Part shown: one piece after another, positions 22,231-31,882 of the stretch
Position numbering within the stretch: the stretch's first letter is position 1
Layout of the letters: the number at the start of each line of letters is the position of its first letter
DNA from: Anaerolineae bacterium
GTDB lineage: Bacteria; Chloroflexota; Anaerolineae; Promineifilales; Promineifilaceae
Assembly (NCBI GenBank): GCA_023382655.1
Contig: JAHDWK010000028.1
Location: 1-64,000 of the forward strand
DNA length: 64,000 nucleotides
Reading direction: 5' to 3'
The notes under the pieces: model-generated
Database searches by the model: none
What the model saw: only the letters and a program-made list of their open reading frames with translations
Told to the model about the DNA's origin: nothing
Position numbers and translations under genes: made by a program

Positions 22231-23574
22231 CTATTCCGCACTTTGGCGAATGGGTATTTCGCGCGGTTCGCAGGTGGGCATGTTACCTTCATCGGGCGCA
22301 TCCACCAGGATGGCCGCCGGGTCTACGCGAGCGTTAAATTGGGAGACCTCCACATCTTCGTGGATGAGACCAGCCCACACCGGCTGCGGGTTGCGCACGC
22401 CAAAAACATTGGTCAGGCGTATGCCGCCGGTAACCACGGCGCGGTCGCCAGGCATCAGATAATAGTGCCCATCAATTTCCGTTAAATCTTCCGGGCTGCC
22501 CACCGCCCAGCGGTACGGGTAGTTGGTGATTTCGTTTTCAAAGCCGATACCCACACGAAATGCGCCAGACTCAGTGAACCAGCCCAGGGTATTGTAATTC
22601 CAGTCAGAGTCGTACACGGTGCCGGGTGGTGGGCCACTGGTGCGGATGGGGGTTGTGCCATAGTTTTCCACGGTGAGAGTGAAGTGGAGGGTATCGCAAA
22701 TGGCAACGGCCGTGATATTCCAGCTTACCGTATCCCCTGTCGGCGGCGGGAAAATGTGGGCACGGGGCACCCCGCCGTACTGAATGGTGAACGCGCTTTC
22801 CACCCGGACAATTTGCCCCTCTTCGTCGCGGGCAATGGCTACTATGGGATACGTGCCATCCGGCGGCGGCGTGGCCCCCTCGTCTACGCCGCCGGCATAG
22901 TCGTAGTAGTGCCAGCCTGTTGCCCGCGCCGGGACATCTTGTTCATACTCCAAAACAGGCCGCTCCGAACCATCAGGCATCAGCAAATAGACGCGCAAAT
23001 CGGCCACATCTTTGTTGAGGAAAAACTGCGCCTTGATACGGTCATCAATACCATCCCGGTTGGGGGTGAAGATGGTTCTGTCCAGAGTGAAATTGCGCAT
23101 GTCGGGCAGTTCCGGGTCGCCATCACGGATGGTGATTTGCCCCTGCTGCCGTTCGATGACGCCGCGTTCGTCGGTGGCTTCTACCGTCCAGGTGTAACGG
23201 CCGTCGGGCAGCAGGCGGCTGAGAATTTGCCCCTGCACCTGGTCATCGGGCAGTGCGAAGCCATCCACAATGCCGCTAAAGGCGACGCGATATTCACCCG
23301 CGCCGCGTGGTTTTTCTTCGCGGAAGTAGAAGCGGTCGCCGTTTTCATTTTCAAAGTAGATGGAGACACGGCCGTTGCGCGACAGGTGGTAACCGATGGT
23401 AGTTACATCATCCACGCCATCAGCATTAGGGGTAATCTCCATCCCTGCCACCGTCACATTGCGCAGCAAACTATCGTCGCCGCGCACCACCCGCCAGCCA
23501 ACAGCCACCGCCAACAGCACCAGAATCAGGGCCAAAGCGCCCACAATAAGAGGAGTCCGTTTCTGCTCAGCCAT
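22231..23574 (-). CDS. Membrane-anchored exported protein with FlgD-like Ig repeats
   Basis: 447 residues from ATG 23574 (MAEQKRTPLIVGALAL). One N-terminal transmembrane helix (LIVGALALILVLLAVAVGW) anchors a beta-rich exterior. Two modules starting 'EITPNADGVDD' and 'IFTPNRDGIDD' with later 'PDGRYTWTV' and 'PDGTYPIV' strands match FlgD/CHU_C-type Ig-like domains. The C-terminal half (from ~300) is unassigned beta structure. No operon partner; it converges with hypE. Confidence 0.7.
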   Translation of the reverse strand: MAEQKRTPLIVGALALILVLLAVAVGWRVVRGDDSLLRNVTVAGMEITPNADGVDDVTTIGYHLSRNGRVSIYFENENGDRFYFREEKPRGAGEYRVAFSGIVDGFALPDDQVQGQILSRLLPDGRYTWTVEATDERGVIERQQGQITIRDGDPELPDMRNFTLDRTIFTPNRDGIDDRIKAQFFLNKDVADLRVYLLMPDGSERPVLEYEQDVPARATGWHYYDYAGGVDEGATPPPDGTYPIVAIARDEEGQIVRVESAFTIQYGGVPRAHIFPPPTGDTVSWNITAVAICDTLHFTLTVENYGTTPIRTSGPPPGTVYDSDWNYNTLGWFTESGAFRVGIGFENEITNYPYRWAVGSPEDLTEIDGHYYLMPGDRAVVTGGIRLTNVFGVRNPQPVWAGLIHEDVEVSQFNARVDPAAILVDAPDEGNMPTCEPREIPIRQSAE

Positions 23575-23653
23575 GGGCGCAAGTGTACCAGAGGGGTACA
23601 GGCGGGGCGACAATGATCAGGCTACGTTCAGACGACGCGCTGGAGACGGGCGT

Positions 23654-23685
23654 GAGCAGGTGAGGGGGTAAGTACCCCCTCACCT
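23654..23685 (-). terminator. Inverted repeat after the ABC permease gene
   Basis: CAGGTGAGGGGGTA and TACCCCCTCACCTG are complementary over 14 bp; located just 3' of the permease gene. No clear T-run, so terminator activity is an inference. Confidence 0.5.
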
Positions 23686-23690
23686 GAACT

Positions 23691-25148
23691 TTATCCATAT
23701 ACCATCTGCAATACCATGGTGGTGATGTGAGATTCGACGAAGGCGGCGAGGATGAGCAGGGGCAGACCCACGCCTAGGAAGATGCGGGTGAAATCGGCCA
23801 TGCGCATGAGGAAATTTTCGCTCAGGGTATGGTCGGGCGAGGGGTGAATGATGACCGCCTGCCAGCGCAGGATGGCGGCGGTGGTGATGAGCAGCGCTGG
23901 AAGTTCCAGGATGGCGTGGGGCAAAAAGGTGGCCAGCAAAAACTGGAACGGGTCTTGCCCGGCCAGGTAGACCTGGGCTGCCAGAAAGGCCATCACCCCC
24001 CAGGGCAGCATGAAAATGAGCACCGCCAACACGCCAAAGGTAAAGACGCCCAATAATGCCTGCAAAGCCACCACGCGCACGTTTTGCATGATGATGACCA
24101 GGGGCAGCGCCGTAAGCAGATAGGCATACTGCTCCAGATTGGCCGCCATGTTTTCGCCGGTCAATTGGGCTTGCAAGTGTGGTGGCAGCGTGTATTGGTA
24201 GGCCAGCCAGATGCCGAAGAGGGCCGCGCCGGCAAAGGCGAGCAGCAATATCCCCATTGGTTGCAGGAGCGAGGGGAAAATGGCAAGCGTTTCTTTGTAC
24301 CAGGCCAGGGGGTGCGGGAAACGCCCCGACCACCCCTGCCCACTCAACCGCCGCCAATACACCTGGAACATCCAGCCCAGGCGAATCTGGTCAATGTCCC
24401 GGCCCAGCAGTTCTTCGCGGTTGAAGACATAGAGACCCATGCGGATGAGGACAACGGCCGTGAGCGCCAATCCCGCGATCAGCCACCACAGCCCGGCATG
24501 GTTGCCCCAAAACAGCGCCCCCGCCTCAAACTGTATCAGCAGGGCCATGGGCACAATGATAAAACTGGCGAGCAAGTTGGCTGCGCGTACACTGGTGGCC
24601 TGGCTGGAAACGACCACCGCCGCGGCCACCATAATGATCCCTTGCACCGTTGTCAGCAACATCACCTGGATAATCAGTTCCGGTTCTGGCCGCCAGTCCA
24701 GATTGATCCACAGGCTGAACATATAAACTAACATGCCCAGGTAACTGGCCGCCAACGGGGGTACCAGCGCCGCCAGCATCTTTCCGGCATACAATTCTGT
24801 GTTGGTCAGCGGCGAAGCCAGCAGCGGTTCCAGACTGTTGCGCTCTTTTTCGCCCACAAATGTTTCCAGGGCAATAATGAGCGAAAAGGACATGGGGAAG
24901 AAGCCCACCACCAGCAACAAAAACGGGATCAGCTGGGTGGCGATAATTTCCGCGCCATACTGGTCGGCAAAAGAGATAGCCCGGCGCGCCGTAAAGTTCA
25001 TCAAGACCGGAAAGCCCAGGGTGAGCAGAAAAATGGGCATGATGATGCGCCAGTCGCGGAACGAATCCCGAATTTCGCGCCGGGCAATCACCAGCGCCAT
25101 GCGGATGGAATTTTGTTTAACGGGAAGGAAGGGAGTTAAGGAAGCCAT
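23691..25148 (-). CDS. ABC-2 type permease fused to a SpoIIM-like domain
   Basis: 485 residues. The first ~265 residues are a NatB/ABC-2 exporter permease (IARREIRDSFRDWRIIMPIF, a long periplasmic-type stretch, ETFVGEKERNSLEPLLASPL, then membrane helices). Residues ~320-485 have several more helices and the pattern FLPHAILELPALLITTAAI, characteristic of SpoIIM-family membrane proteins. Start ATG 25148 by neighbours; MALVIARRE at residue 17 is an alternative. The ATPase gene lies upstream on the same strand, so the two form an ABC exporter of unknown substrate. Confidence 0.8.
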   Translation of the reverse strand: MASLTPFLPVKQNSIRMALVIARREIRDSFRDWRIIMPIFLLTLGFPVLMNFTARRAISFADQYGAEIIATQLIPFLLLVVGFFPMSFSLIIALETFVGEKERNSLEPLLASPLTNTELYAGKMLAALVPPLAASYLGMLVYMFSLWINLDWRPEPELIIQVMLLTTVQGIIMVAAAVVVSSQATSVRAANLLASFIIVPMALLIQFEAGALFWGNHAGLWWLIAGLALTAVVLIRMGLYVFNREELLGRDIDQIRLGWMFQVYWRRLSGQGWSGRFPHPLAWYKETLAIFPSLLQPMGILLLAFAGAALFGIWLAYQYTLPPHLQAQLTGENMAANLEQYAYLLTALPLVIIMQNVRVVALQALLGVFTFGVLAVLIFMLPWGVMAFLAAQVYLAGQDPFQFLLATFLPHAILELPALLITTAAILRWQAVIIHPSPDHTLSENFLMRMADFTRIFLGVGLPLLILAAFVESHITTMVLQMVYG

Positions 25149-25160
25149 AACATCTTTTTA

Positions 25161-25196
25161 GAGTTCGTAGTAGGCGATTCATCGCCTACTACGAAC
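25161..25196. repeat. Perfect 16-bp inverted repeat between the ABC genes
   Basis: GTTCGTAGTAGGCGAT and ATCGCCTACTACGAAC around a two-base centre. Confidence 0.75.
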
Positions 25197-25198
25197 CC

Positions 25199-26116
25199 TT
25201 ACTCTATCTCTTCGATTACACGCAAATAAACCTGTTCCAAACTTTGGGAAACGGGCTGTAGAGAAATGACGCCCAGGCCGAGGTTGTGCAGGCAGCGCAC
25301 CAGTTGGGGATTGGTTACGTCTGGGTTATCAGTGCGGTAGCGGATGGTGTCGTTGGCGACGGATTCAACCGTAACCAGCTGGTCTAGCTCTTTCACCTGG
25401 CCGTTGAGCGGCTTATCCACGCGCACTTCCAGTTGGGGCTGGCCGAGCAACTGCTGCTTCAGTTCGGTAAATGTACCCTGGGCCACAATTTGCCCCTGCT
25501 TAATGATGGCGATCTTGTCGGCCAGCAATTCGGCTTCGGCCAGGTTGTGGGTGCAAAGGATGACGGTGCGTTGGTCATGCCGCAGTTCCAGGATGGCGTC
25601 GCGCACCAGTTTGGCGCTGTGGGGGTCCATAGCCGAGGTGGGTTCGTCCAGTAGCAGCACCGCCGGGTTGTGCAGCATGGAGCGAATGAGGCCAACTTTC
25701 TGGCGCATCCCTTTGGAATAGATGCCTAACCGCCGCTCTTCGGCCCCGGCCATATCGAAGCGGGCAAACATGGCCTTGCCTTTGGCGCGGGTTTCTTTGT
25801 CGGGGAGGCCATAGAGACGGCCGTAAAACTCCAGATATTCCAACCCACTCATGCGTGTGTACAGGCCGGGCTGCTCCGTCAACATGCCAATGGAACGGCG
25901 CACACCGTCCGCCTGCGTGACCACATCGTAGCCATTGACGCGGGCATGGCCGGTGGTGGGTTTGAGAATAGCGCCAATCATGCGCACGGTGGTAGTTTTG
26001 CCGGCGCCGTTAGGCCCTAGCAGCGCCAATAGCTGCCCGGCGGGCACGTTGAGGGTGAGGTTTTGCACGGCCGTGAACGTATCAAATGTCTTACCCAGAT
26101 TTTCTGTTTCAATCAT
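25199..26116 (-). CDS. ABC transporter ATP-binding protein (NatA-like)
   Basis: 305 residues from ATG 26116, with GGAGTG upstream. All nucleotide-binding motifs are intact: Walker A GPNGAGKTTT, Q-loop MLTEQPGLYTRMS, signature IYSKGMRQKVGLIRS, Walker B VLLLDEPTSAMD, switch H in ILCTHNL. C-terminal ~90 residues are the extension seen in NatA/CcmA-like exporters. Pairs with the downstream ABC-2/SpoIIM permease. Confidence 0.9.
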   Translation of the reverse strand: MIETENLGKTFDTFTAVQNLTLNVPAGQLLALLGPNGAGKTTTVRMIGAILKPTTGHARVNGYDVVTQADGVRRSIGMLTEQPGLYTRMSGLEYLEFYGRLYGLPDKETRAKGKAMFARFDMAGAEERRLGIYSKGMRQKVGLIRSMLHNPAVLLLDEPTSAMDPHSAKLVRDAILELRHDQRTVILCTHNLAEAELLADKIAIIKQGQIVAQGTFTELKQQLLGQPQLEVRVDKPLNGQVKELDQLVTVESVANDTIRYRTDNPDVTNPQLVRCLHNLGLGVISLQPVSQSLEQVYLRVIEEIE

Positions 26117-26307
26117 AGTTGCACTCCTATCATGCCCCTCCACCACACACAACACCACCAGCAGGGGAATTGTGACAACTTGTCGTAATGAGCCTATTCC
26201 ATCTGTGGCAGTTTTTGGATGCCGGCTATTGCTTCCAGATTTTTAGTGGTGACGAAATAGGGAAACTACTCTGGCAACCCATTATGCATCAACCTACAGG
26301 ACATCTA

Positions 26308-26988
26308 CTATGGGCCAAACGGCGCATCGAGCCTGTAATATGTAATGGGACCATCTTCGTTAGCGAAATCAAAGACCATTTTATAATTGTCAGGCATTGA
26401 GACTATCGCCCTGGCTGGTTCGCCACCCTCGACCTGATAAAGAATAGCGTTATCATCAAGCACCTCAAACGAGAAATGGGTTGCCTCTTCAAATTCAGGG
26501 ACAAAAGCCGCTCCATCACCAGTTCGGTAGAAATCAAAAACCGTAAATTCGCCACCAGGCCAATATCTCACCCACTGCCCCACAATACAATCCTTCAATT
26601 CATCGAACTCGCATTTAGCGACTTTCTCAAAATCAATGTGATATCCCCCGGTCACTTCGGCATCCCAGGTCAGTTGATCGGAAGTATCCATAGATAGGTT
26701 CACAAATATGCTATATCCTTCTTGGGCTGAAAACTCTATTTTGTCTTCCTCAACAAACTGATAGGTAAAAGGCACAAAGTCATAATAAGTGCCTGAACTA
26801 TCCCGCATAAGTCCAGTTCCATCGCTGCGAAATTCATATATGTTCAACTCCTCATCCTGGGCAGCTTTCCATGTACCAACAATATCGTCTTGAATCGGCT
26901 CACTTGCTTCAGGAGAAGCACAACTTATCAGGCTGAAAGTGAAGGTGATAATTAAGGCAAGTTTCCATTTTTTTGTTGTTGAATTCAC
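26308..26988 (-). CDS. Lipoprotein, lipocalin-like repeats, unknown
   Basis: 226 residues. Signal peptide with lipobox LISC (KKWKLALIITFTFSLISC). Two half-repeats begin IVGTWKAAQDEELNIYEF and IVGQWVRYWPGGEFTVFDF, a pattern of short lipocalin-like sheets. Good AGGAGG ribosome site. More AT-rich than its neighbours and without any ACGGCCGT octamer, which suggests a different origin. Confidence 0.7.
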   Translation of the reverse strand: MNSTTKKWKLALIITFTFSLISCASPEASEPIQDDIVGTWKAAQDEELNIYEFRSDGTGLMRDSSGTYYDFVPFTYQFVEEDKIEFSAQEGYSIFVNLSMDTSDQLTWDAEVTGGYHIDFEKVAKCEFDELKDCIVGQWVRYWPGGEFTVFDFYRTGDGAAFVPEFEEATHFSFEVLDDNAILYQVEGGEPARAIVSMPDNYKMVFDFANEDGPITYYRLDAPFGP

Positions 26989-27100
26989 TGCTAATCCTCC
27001 TGGCTGGGGCTTTGAGTATCATAAAACTATCCAACAGTCCCATTATGATGTAGTTGGAGGTGGGGGTAAAGAGATAACTGAGAAATTTGGCAACTGAACA

Positions 27101-27136
27101 ACAACCGATAACGAATTACCGATTACTGATCACCGT
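27101..27136. repeat. Period-7 element at the lgt 3' end
   Basis: ACCGATAACGAATTACCGAT-type arm; it supplies the last Lgt codons (VISNR) and the stop. Confidence 0.7.
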
Positions 27137-28333
27137 TCTCTGTCGCCAGCGGCGGGCCAACACCCAGGCGGTCATTGCCAGGGCTACCAGCAGGGAAACG
27201 AAGGTGGCGACGGCCATATTGAGGTCAAGTCCAAACAGGTTCAAGGTGCGGCTGTCCAGGCGCACGGTTTCTAACAAGATGCGACCGGTGGCGTAAAAGA
27301 TGAGGTAAAGGGCGGTTAATTCGCCGGTGAGCAGGCGGGCGCTGTACCGCTTGGCCAACGTATACAGCACCAGGAAGGCCAGCAAATTCCAGAGGGATTC
27401 ATACAAAAAGGCGGGGTGAAATTGGCTGAACTCTTCATAACCGGGCAGGCGGTGGGCTTCGGTGATGGTGATGGCCCAGGGAAAGGTGGTGGGACGGCCG
27501 TATAACTCCTGGTTGAAAAAGTTCCCCCACCGGCCAAACACCTGTCCCAACGCCACCCCCACTACAGCCAGGTCGGCCCAGGCCAGCGCCGGAATCCGTT
27601 GGCGGCGGGCATAGATGAACAGCCCCAACGCCCCGCCCGCCAGCCCGCCATAAATGCCCAACCCGCCGGCGCGAATATTGATCAACTGCGCCGGGTTGCG
27701 GAAATAGTCCCAGGGGGTAACAATGCCAAAGGCAGCCATGCTCGGCGAGGGGGTCAACACGTGATACAGGCGCGCGCCCACGACGGCAAACAGCAGACAG
27801 ACCATCAACCCATTCCAGACATGATCAGGGTTCCAGATACGCCAGGCAGCATCTACCAGCCATGATCTTTCTATGCCGGGCATCTCTTCTAATTCCTGCC
27901 CAATGGTGTCCAGTTCGGCCGGTTTTAACCCCAGGTTGCGTGGGTCTAGCCCCCAGCGGAAAAGCAGTTCGCCCAACGTGGTGATGTGGCGCTGCTGTAA
28001 TTTCAGACTGAGTTCGGCGCTGAGGCCGAGTACGGCCGTGCCCTGCCCCTGCACACTTGGCGGGACCACTTCATTAAACAGCGCCGCTGCCCGCTCATTT
28101 GCCAGCCGGGAAACCACATAGGCTCCCAGGGCAATGCCACCGACAATACAGATGCCATACCAAAAGATGGGCAAATTGAGGACGGGGATGACAACGGCGG
28201 TAGCAGCCGGCGTGTTGCCGGTGCGCAGATGGTTAATAAAGAGGATTGTCACCAAAAGCAATCCCCCCAGAATGAAATACCAGTATGGCTCTATCCCTAG
28301 ACGCTTCTGCCAGCTAGAAAGTTGTTGACGCAT
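27116..28333 (-). CDS. lgt: Lgt prolipoprotein diacylglyceryl transferase with an inserted domain
   Basis: Transfers diacylglyceryl from phosphatidylglycerol to the lipobox cysteine of prolipoproteins; consistent with the many lipoproteins here. 405 residues from ATG 28333, well above the usual 260-300. Lgt motifs: WYGICIVGGIALGAYV, RAGGLGIYGGLAGGALGL, FGRWGNFFNQELYG, HPAFLYESLWNL. Between the second helix and the core lies an extra ~80-residue soluble segment (GLSAELSLKLQQRHITTLGE ... PAELDTIGQEL) that resembles the helix-hairpin-helix C-terminal domain of RNA polymerase alpha. A TTG start at 28360 is possible but sits on a hairpin. Confidence 0.9.
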   Translation of the reverse strand: MRQQLSSWQKRLGIEPYWYFILGGLLLVTILFINHLRTGNTPAATAVVIPVLNLPIFWYGICIVGGIALGAYVVSRLANERAAALFNEVVPPSVQGQGTAVLGLSAELSLKLQQRHITTLGELLFRWGLDPRNLGLKPAELDTIGQELEEMPGIERSWLVDAAWRIWNPDHVWNGLMVCLLFAVVGARLYHVLTPSPSMAAFGIVTPWDYFRNPAQLINIRAGGLGIYGGLAGGALGLFIYARRQRIPALAWADLAVVGVALGQVFGRWGNFFNQELYGRPTTFPWAITITEAHRLPGYEEFSQFHPAFLYESLWNLLAFLVLYTLAKRYSARLLTGELTALYLIFYATGRILLETVRLDSRTLNLFGLDLNMAVATFVSLLVALAMTAWVLARRWRQRTVISNR

Positions 28334-28349
28334 GGGTTTATGCTCAATA

Positions 28350-28386
28350 AAAAAGTTCAACTTTTTGGAAAAGTTGAACTTTTAGA
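28350..28386. repeat. Inverted repeat upstream of lgt
   Basis: AAAAGTTCAACTTTT and AAAAGTTGAACTTTT around a short centre, 15 bp. Confidence 0.75.
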
Positions 28387-28405
28387 AACTTGTTTACCTG
28401 TATAT

Positions 28406-29068
28406 TTATTCAGCCTGATCGTTGTTTTCTTCGGCCTTCATATCGGCAATCCATTGTTTCCAGACATGATAACCACGCTGGAACAGTGTGAAATAAGTAG
28501 CCACCGCCAGCAACACCAATAAGATGGCTGGTTGGTTCAAGAACAGCAGTACAATCATTAAGACATACCGCTCGACCCGGCTGGCAATGCCCACTTTGGA
28601 GTTATAGCCCAATGACTCCGCTTTGGAACGGGCATAACTGACCATAATGGAACCGGTAACGGCCAGATAAGAAATAGCCATCATGGTCACATCTTCTTGC
28701 AGCCAGTAGTAATAAATGAAACCACCAAACAGGATGATCTCCGCCAGGCGATCCAGGGTGGAATCCAGAAACGCGCCAAAGCCGCCCTGTTTGCGCCCCA
28801 TTTTACGCGCCAGCGAACCATCCAGCGCATCCAACGGGGAGAGCAGCAGCATGGCGATGGACGCCGCGCGGAACTGCCCATTGGCAATGAGCCAGGCAAA
28901 CAAAAAGTGAAACAACATACCCAACACGGTCAACACATCGGGCGAAATTTTGTACTTTGCCAGGAAATTGACAATGGGGTCTATGATGACTTTGGCGTAA
29001 ACACGCAATTTGTCGGTAAATACTTTAGGTTCTGTTGGTTTTGCCTCGTTGGCATTGGTCTGGGCCAT
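28406..29068 (-). CDS. CDP-alcohol phosphatidyltransferase
   Basis: 220 residues, about six membrane helices. Full CAPT signature D-G-x2-A-R-x8-G-x3-D-x3-D is visible in DALDGSLARKMGRK and FGAFLDSTLDR; it binds the metal ions and CDP-diacylglycerol. The enzyme swaps CMP for an alcohol head group, giving a phospholipid precursor such as phosphatidylglycerol-phosphate or phosphatidylinositol-phosphate; the exact alcohol cannot be read here. Same strand as lgt, possibly co-transcribed. Confidence 0.88.
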   Translation of the reverse strand: MAQTNANEAKPTEPKVFTDKLRVYAKVIIDPIVNFLAKYKISPDVLTVLGMLFHFLFAWLIANGQFRAASIAMLLLSPLDALDGSLARKMGRKQGGFGAFLDSTLDRLAEIILFGGFIYYYWLQEDVTMMAISYLAVTGSIMVSYARSKAESLGYNSKVGIASRVERYVLMIVLLFLNQPAILLVLLAVATYFTLFQRGYHVWKQWIADMKAEENNDQAE

Positions 29069-29196
29069 GAATTCCTCGTTCGCGTTTCGCCGCCGGATTT
29101 GGAGGGATGCTATCGAAAGTGGGAGAGACTGTCAAACTTGAACAATCGGTGAGTGTTTTGGCCTATAGTGGTGCAGGCAAACCTGCCATATCCCCA

Positions 29197-30357
29197 TCAA
29201 CCAAAATCAAATCCTAACTGTCTGACCTGTGCTTCATCCAGTTTGCTGACGGCAACGCCGAGAAGGCGCAGCTTTTTGTCACGCGGCCAATGCTCGTCCC
29301 AGAGGGCGTGGGCTATCTCATACAACGTGGCTGCATCAGCAAAGGGGACAGCGACCGACCGCTGCCGGGTGTAGGTGGTGAAGTCTGCCCAGCGGAACTT
29401 CACACTGACGGTGGAGGCCGCCAGCTTTTCTTTTTGCAACATCTCGGCCACATCGTGGCACATCTTTTGCAATCGCTCACAGAGTACGGCCGTGTCATCC
29501 ACATCGGTATTAAACGTCCATTCCTGGCTGATGCTCTTGGGTGGGCCATGTTCGGCCTGTACGGGACGGTCATCAATCCCGGCGGCGCGTGCCTTGAGCG
29601 CCGCCGCCTGATTGCCAACTACCGGTCGCAACACGGTTATATCCGCCGCCGCCAGATCGCCGCAGGTGTGAAGGCCCTGGCGCGCCAGCTTTTCGGCCGT
29701 CTTGGGGCCAATGCCCCACAGGGCGCGGGTGGGCAGGGGCGCCAAAAAGGTTGCTTCAGTGCCGGGCGGCACGATGGTAAAACCTTCCGGTTTGTCATGG
29801 TCAGAAGCGACCTTGGCGACGAGTTTGCTGGAAGCCAGACCGACGGAGCAAGGGAGATGGGTTTGGGTTTTGACGGCCGTCCGTACTTCCCCCGCTTTTG
29901 CCCCCGGTTCATCCCAGGCGGTCAGATCCACATAGGCCTCGTCCACGCTCATTTTCTCCACCGGCCCAAACTGGCGCAAGATGTCCATGATCTGCCGCGA
30001 GCATTCACGCACCCGCTCCCAATTAACAGGCACAATTTTGAGGGAGGGGCAAAGACGCCGGGCCACGGCCGTAGACATGGCCGAATGAATGCCCAATTTG
30101 CGCGCTTCATAACTGGCGGACGACACCACGCCACGCTGGTCTGGCTGCCCGCCTACCACCAACGGCACACCCCCATCCGCCGGGTGATCCAGCAGATGCA
30201 CATTCACGTAAAAAGCATCCATATCCAAATGCAATATGGCGCGGGGCCAGGGGTTAAGGGGTGAAGGCGGCGAAGACGCCGGGGTGAGGAGGTGGGGAGG
30301 TGATGGGGAGTGAACCATAAACTTCGTGTTTCTTCGCGCCCTTCGCGGATCATTCAT
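29197..30357 (-). CDS. dinB: DNA polymerase IV (Y-family)
   Basis: Translesion polymerase. Palm/finger motifs LHLDMDAFYVNV, VSSASYEARKLGIHSAM, MSVDEAYVDLT (catalytic DE), helix-hairpin-helix LWGIGPKTAEKLARQG and the little-finger region to the end. The ORF reaches an ATG at 30357 overlapping the upstream gene stop (ATGA), but the first ~37 residues are low-complexity (PSPPHLLTPASSPPSP), encoded by a GGTGAGG-type tandem repeat; the true core begins at PRAILHLDMD, and an ATG at 30318 is another possible start. The C-terminus lacks an obvious beta-clamp peptide (ends RQLGFDFG, which could serve as QxxFDF-like). Confidence 0.92.
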   Translation of the reverse strand: MNDPRRARRNTKFMVHSPSPPHLLTPASSPPSPLNPWPRAILHLDMDAFYVNVHLLDHPADGGVPLVVGGQPDQRGVVSSASYEARKLGIHSAMSTAVARRLCPSLKIVPVNWERVRECSRQIMDILRQFGPVEKMSVDEAYVDLTAWDEPGAKAGEVRTAVKTQTHLPCSVGLASSKLVAKVASDHDKPEGFTIVPPGTEATFLAPLPTRALWGIGPKTAEKLARQGLHTCGDLAAADITVLRPVVGNQAAALKARAAGIDDRPVQAEHGPPKSISQEWTFNTDVDDTAVLCERLQKMCHDVAEMLQKEKLAASTVSVKFRWADFTTYTRQRSVAVPFADAATLYEIAHALWDEHWPRDKKLRLLGVAVSKLDEAQVRQLGFDFG

Positions 30358-31856
30358 TCACCGTCTCGTCTAAAGATTGCAAAACGGCCGTGACCGACTC
30401 ATTTTGCAGGATACGGCCGTAGGCGTCAACCATCGCCTGCCACACGTCATACTGCCCCGTGAGAGCCGGTGGGTCAACTCCATATGGCAGCAGGGCAAAA
30501 GCAGCGGCATAGGCGGGGTCGGCCGTAAAGGCATCTTCCAGATAGCTGGCCGCAGCGGTGCGGGCAGGTAGATAGCTGTTCACCTGCGCCCATCGCGCCT
30601 GGACTGCCGGCCCATAGAAATAAGCCAGAAACAGCCAGGCCGCTAACTGCGTCTCCGGGTCACTGCGCAGCAAATTGACGTTGGGACCCGAAAGCAGCAG
30701 CGCGGATGATTCGCCCGCGTGGGGCAGCGGCGCGACCGACCAGGAAAAAGGTTGGGCATTGTAGTTGTTGACGGCGCGGTCATAAAAATATAGACCGCGC
30801 GTGGCGCCCGGCCCAAACAGCGTTTGCTGCCGGGCAAAGTTGTCCTGGTAAGTAAAACCGGCGGCAGGCGCAGCGCAGCCATCTTGCAACAACTGTTGCA
30901 GCAGGGTCATGGCGGCAACGGCTTCCGGGCTGTTGAAGGTGAATGTCTGGCTGGTTTGGTCGTACACATCACCGCCGAAGGCGTGAATCCAGGCCAGAAA
31001 GCTGCCGCTGGTAGCTTCAATTTCATAACCCACTTTGTTTTGCGCCGGGTCGGCGGCCGCGCAAACCGCCTCGGCAAACTGCGCCGGCGTTTGCGGCGCG
31101 CCCACAAAAGGTAAATCGAGCGAAGCCAGCCAGCCGTTGTTGACAAACAGGAGTTCCAGCGTCCGGTGCAGCGGCAGGCCATAGAGTGGTGTGTCTGTTT
31201 GCACCTGGGCATAAGGGAAAAAGTCGGCCAGGTCAGTAGGTGTGAAGCCATAAGTAGGGTGGTGGAGATACGGCCGTACATCCACCACCACCTCAGCCGC
31301 CACATAGCTGACGGTATGGTCAGGATAGGCGGCTACCAGCGCCGGTAAATCTTCGCCTTCTGCCAGGCCGGTCTGTACGGCAACTACCAGATGGTTAAAA
31401 CGCTGCCAGTACAGCGGTTGAATGGTAATGCCATACGGATTGCTCTGGTTAAAATCGGCGATGATGTCAGCCAGGATCGTTCCGGCAAAACCGTCGTAGT
31501 TGTGCCAGAAGACGGCCGTGACCCCCGTAGGATCGAGCGCATCCAGACGGCCGTACACGGCCAGATCGGGCGTGGCTGTTGGCGTGGGGCTGGGTGTGTC
31601 GGTGGCTGTAGATGTAGCGGATGGCGTCGTGGTAGCGGTTGCTGTTGGCGTGGTCGTATTGGTTGGTGTCGCCGTAGAGGTAACGGTGGGGGATACGGCC
31701 GTAACAGTCGGCGTCACCGGTGTTTCAATCGGTACGGCCGTGACCTGCGACAGGGTAGTAACAGTGGGCACGGCCGTTTCCACCGGACGACAGGCGGCCA
31801 AACCACACCCACAAATAATCAATATCAGCCAGAAAAAGCGCCACTGCTTTGCCATT
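30350..31856 (-). CDS. ABC sugar-type solute-binding lipoprotein
   Basis: 501 residues from ATG 31856, with GGGAGG just upstream. Signal peptide with lipobox LAAC, a long Thr/Pro/Ala linker (~20-100), then a family 1 extracellular solute-binding fold: VFWHNYDG, ADIIADFNQSNPYGI, LPLHRTLELLFVNNGWL, FGGDVYDQTSQTFTFNSPEA, and the lobe-closing LLLSGPNVNLL ... FYGPAVQARW. Binding-protein genes usually sit next to permease genes, but none follow here; it may work with distant permeases. Overlaps dinB. Confidence 0.85.
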
Positions 31857-31882
31857 TGACCCTCCCAAATTGGGATCACCAC

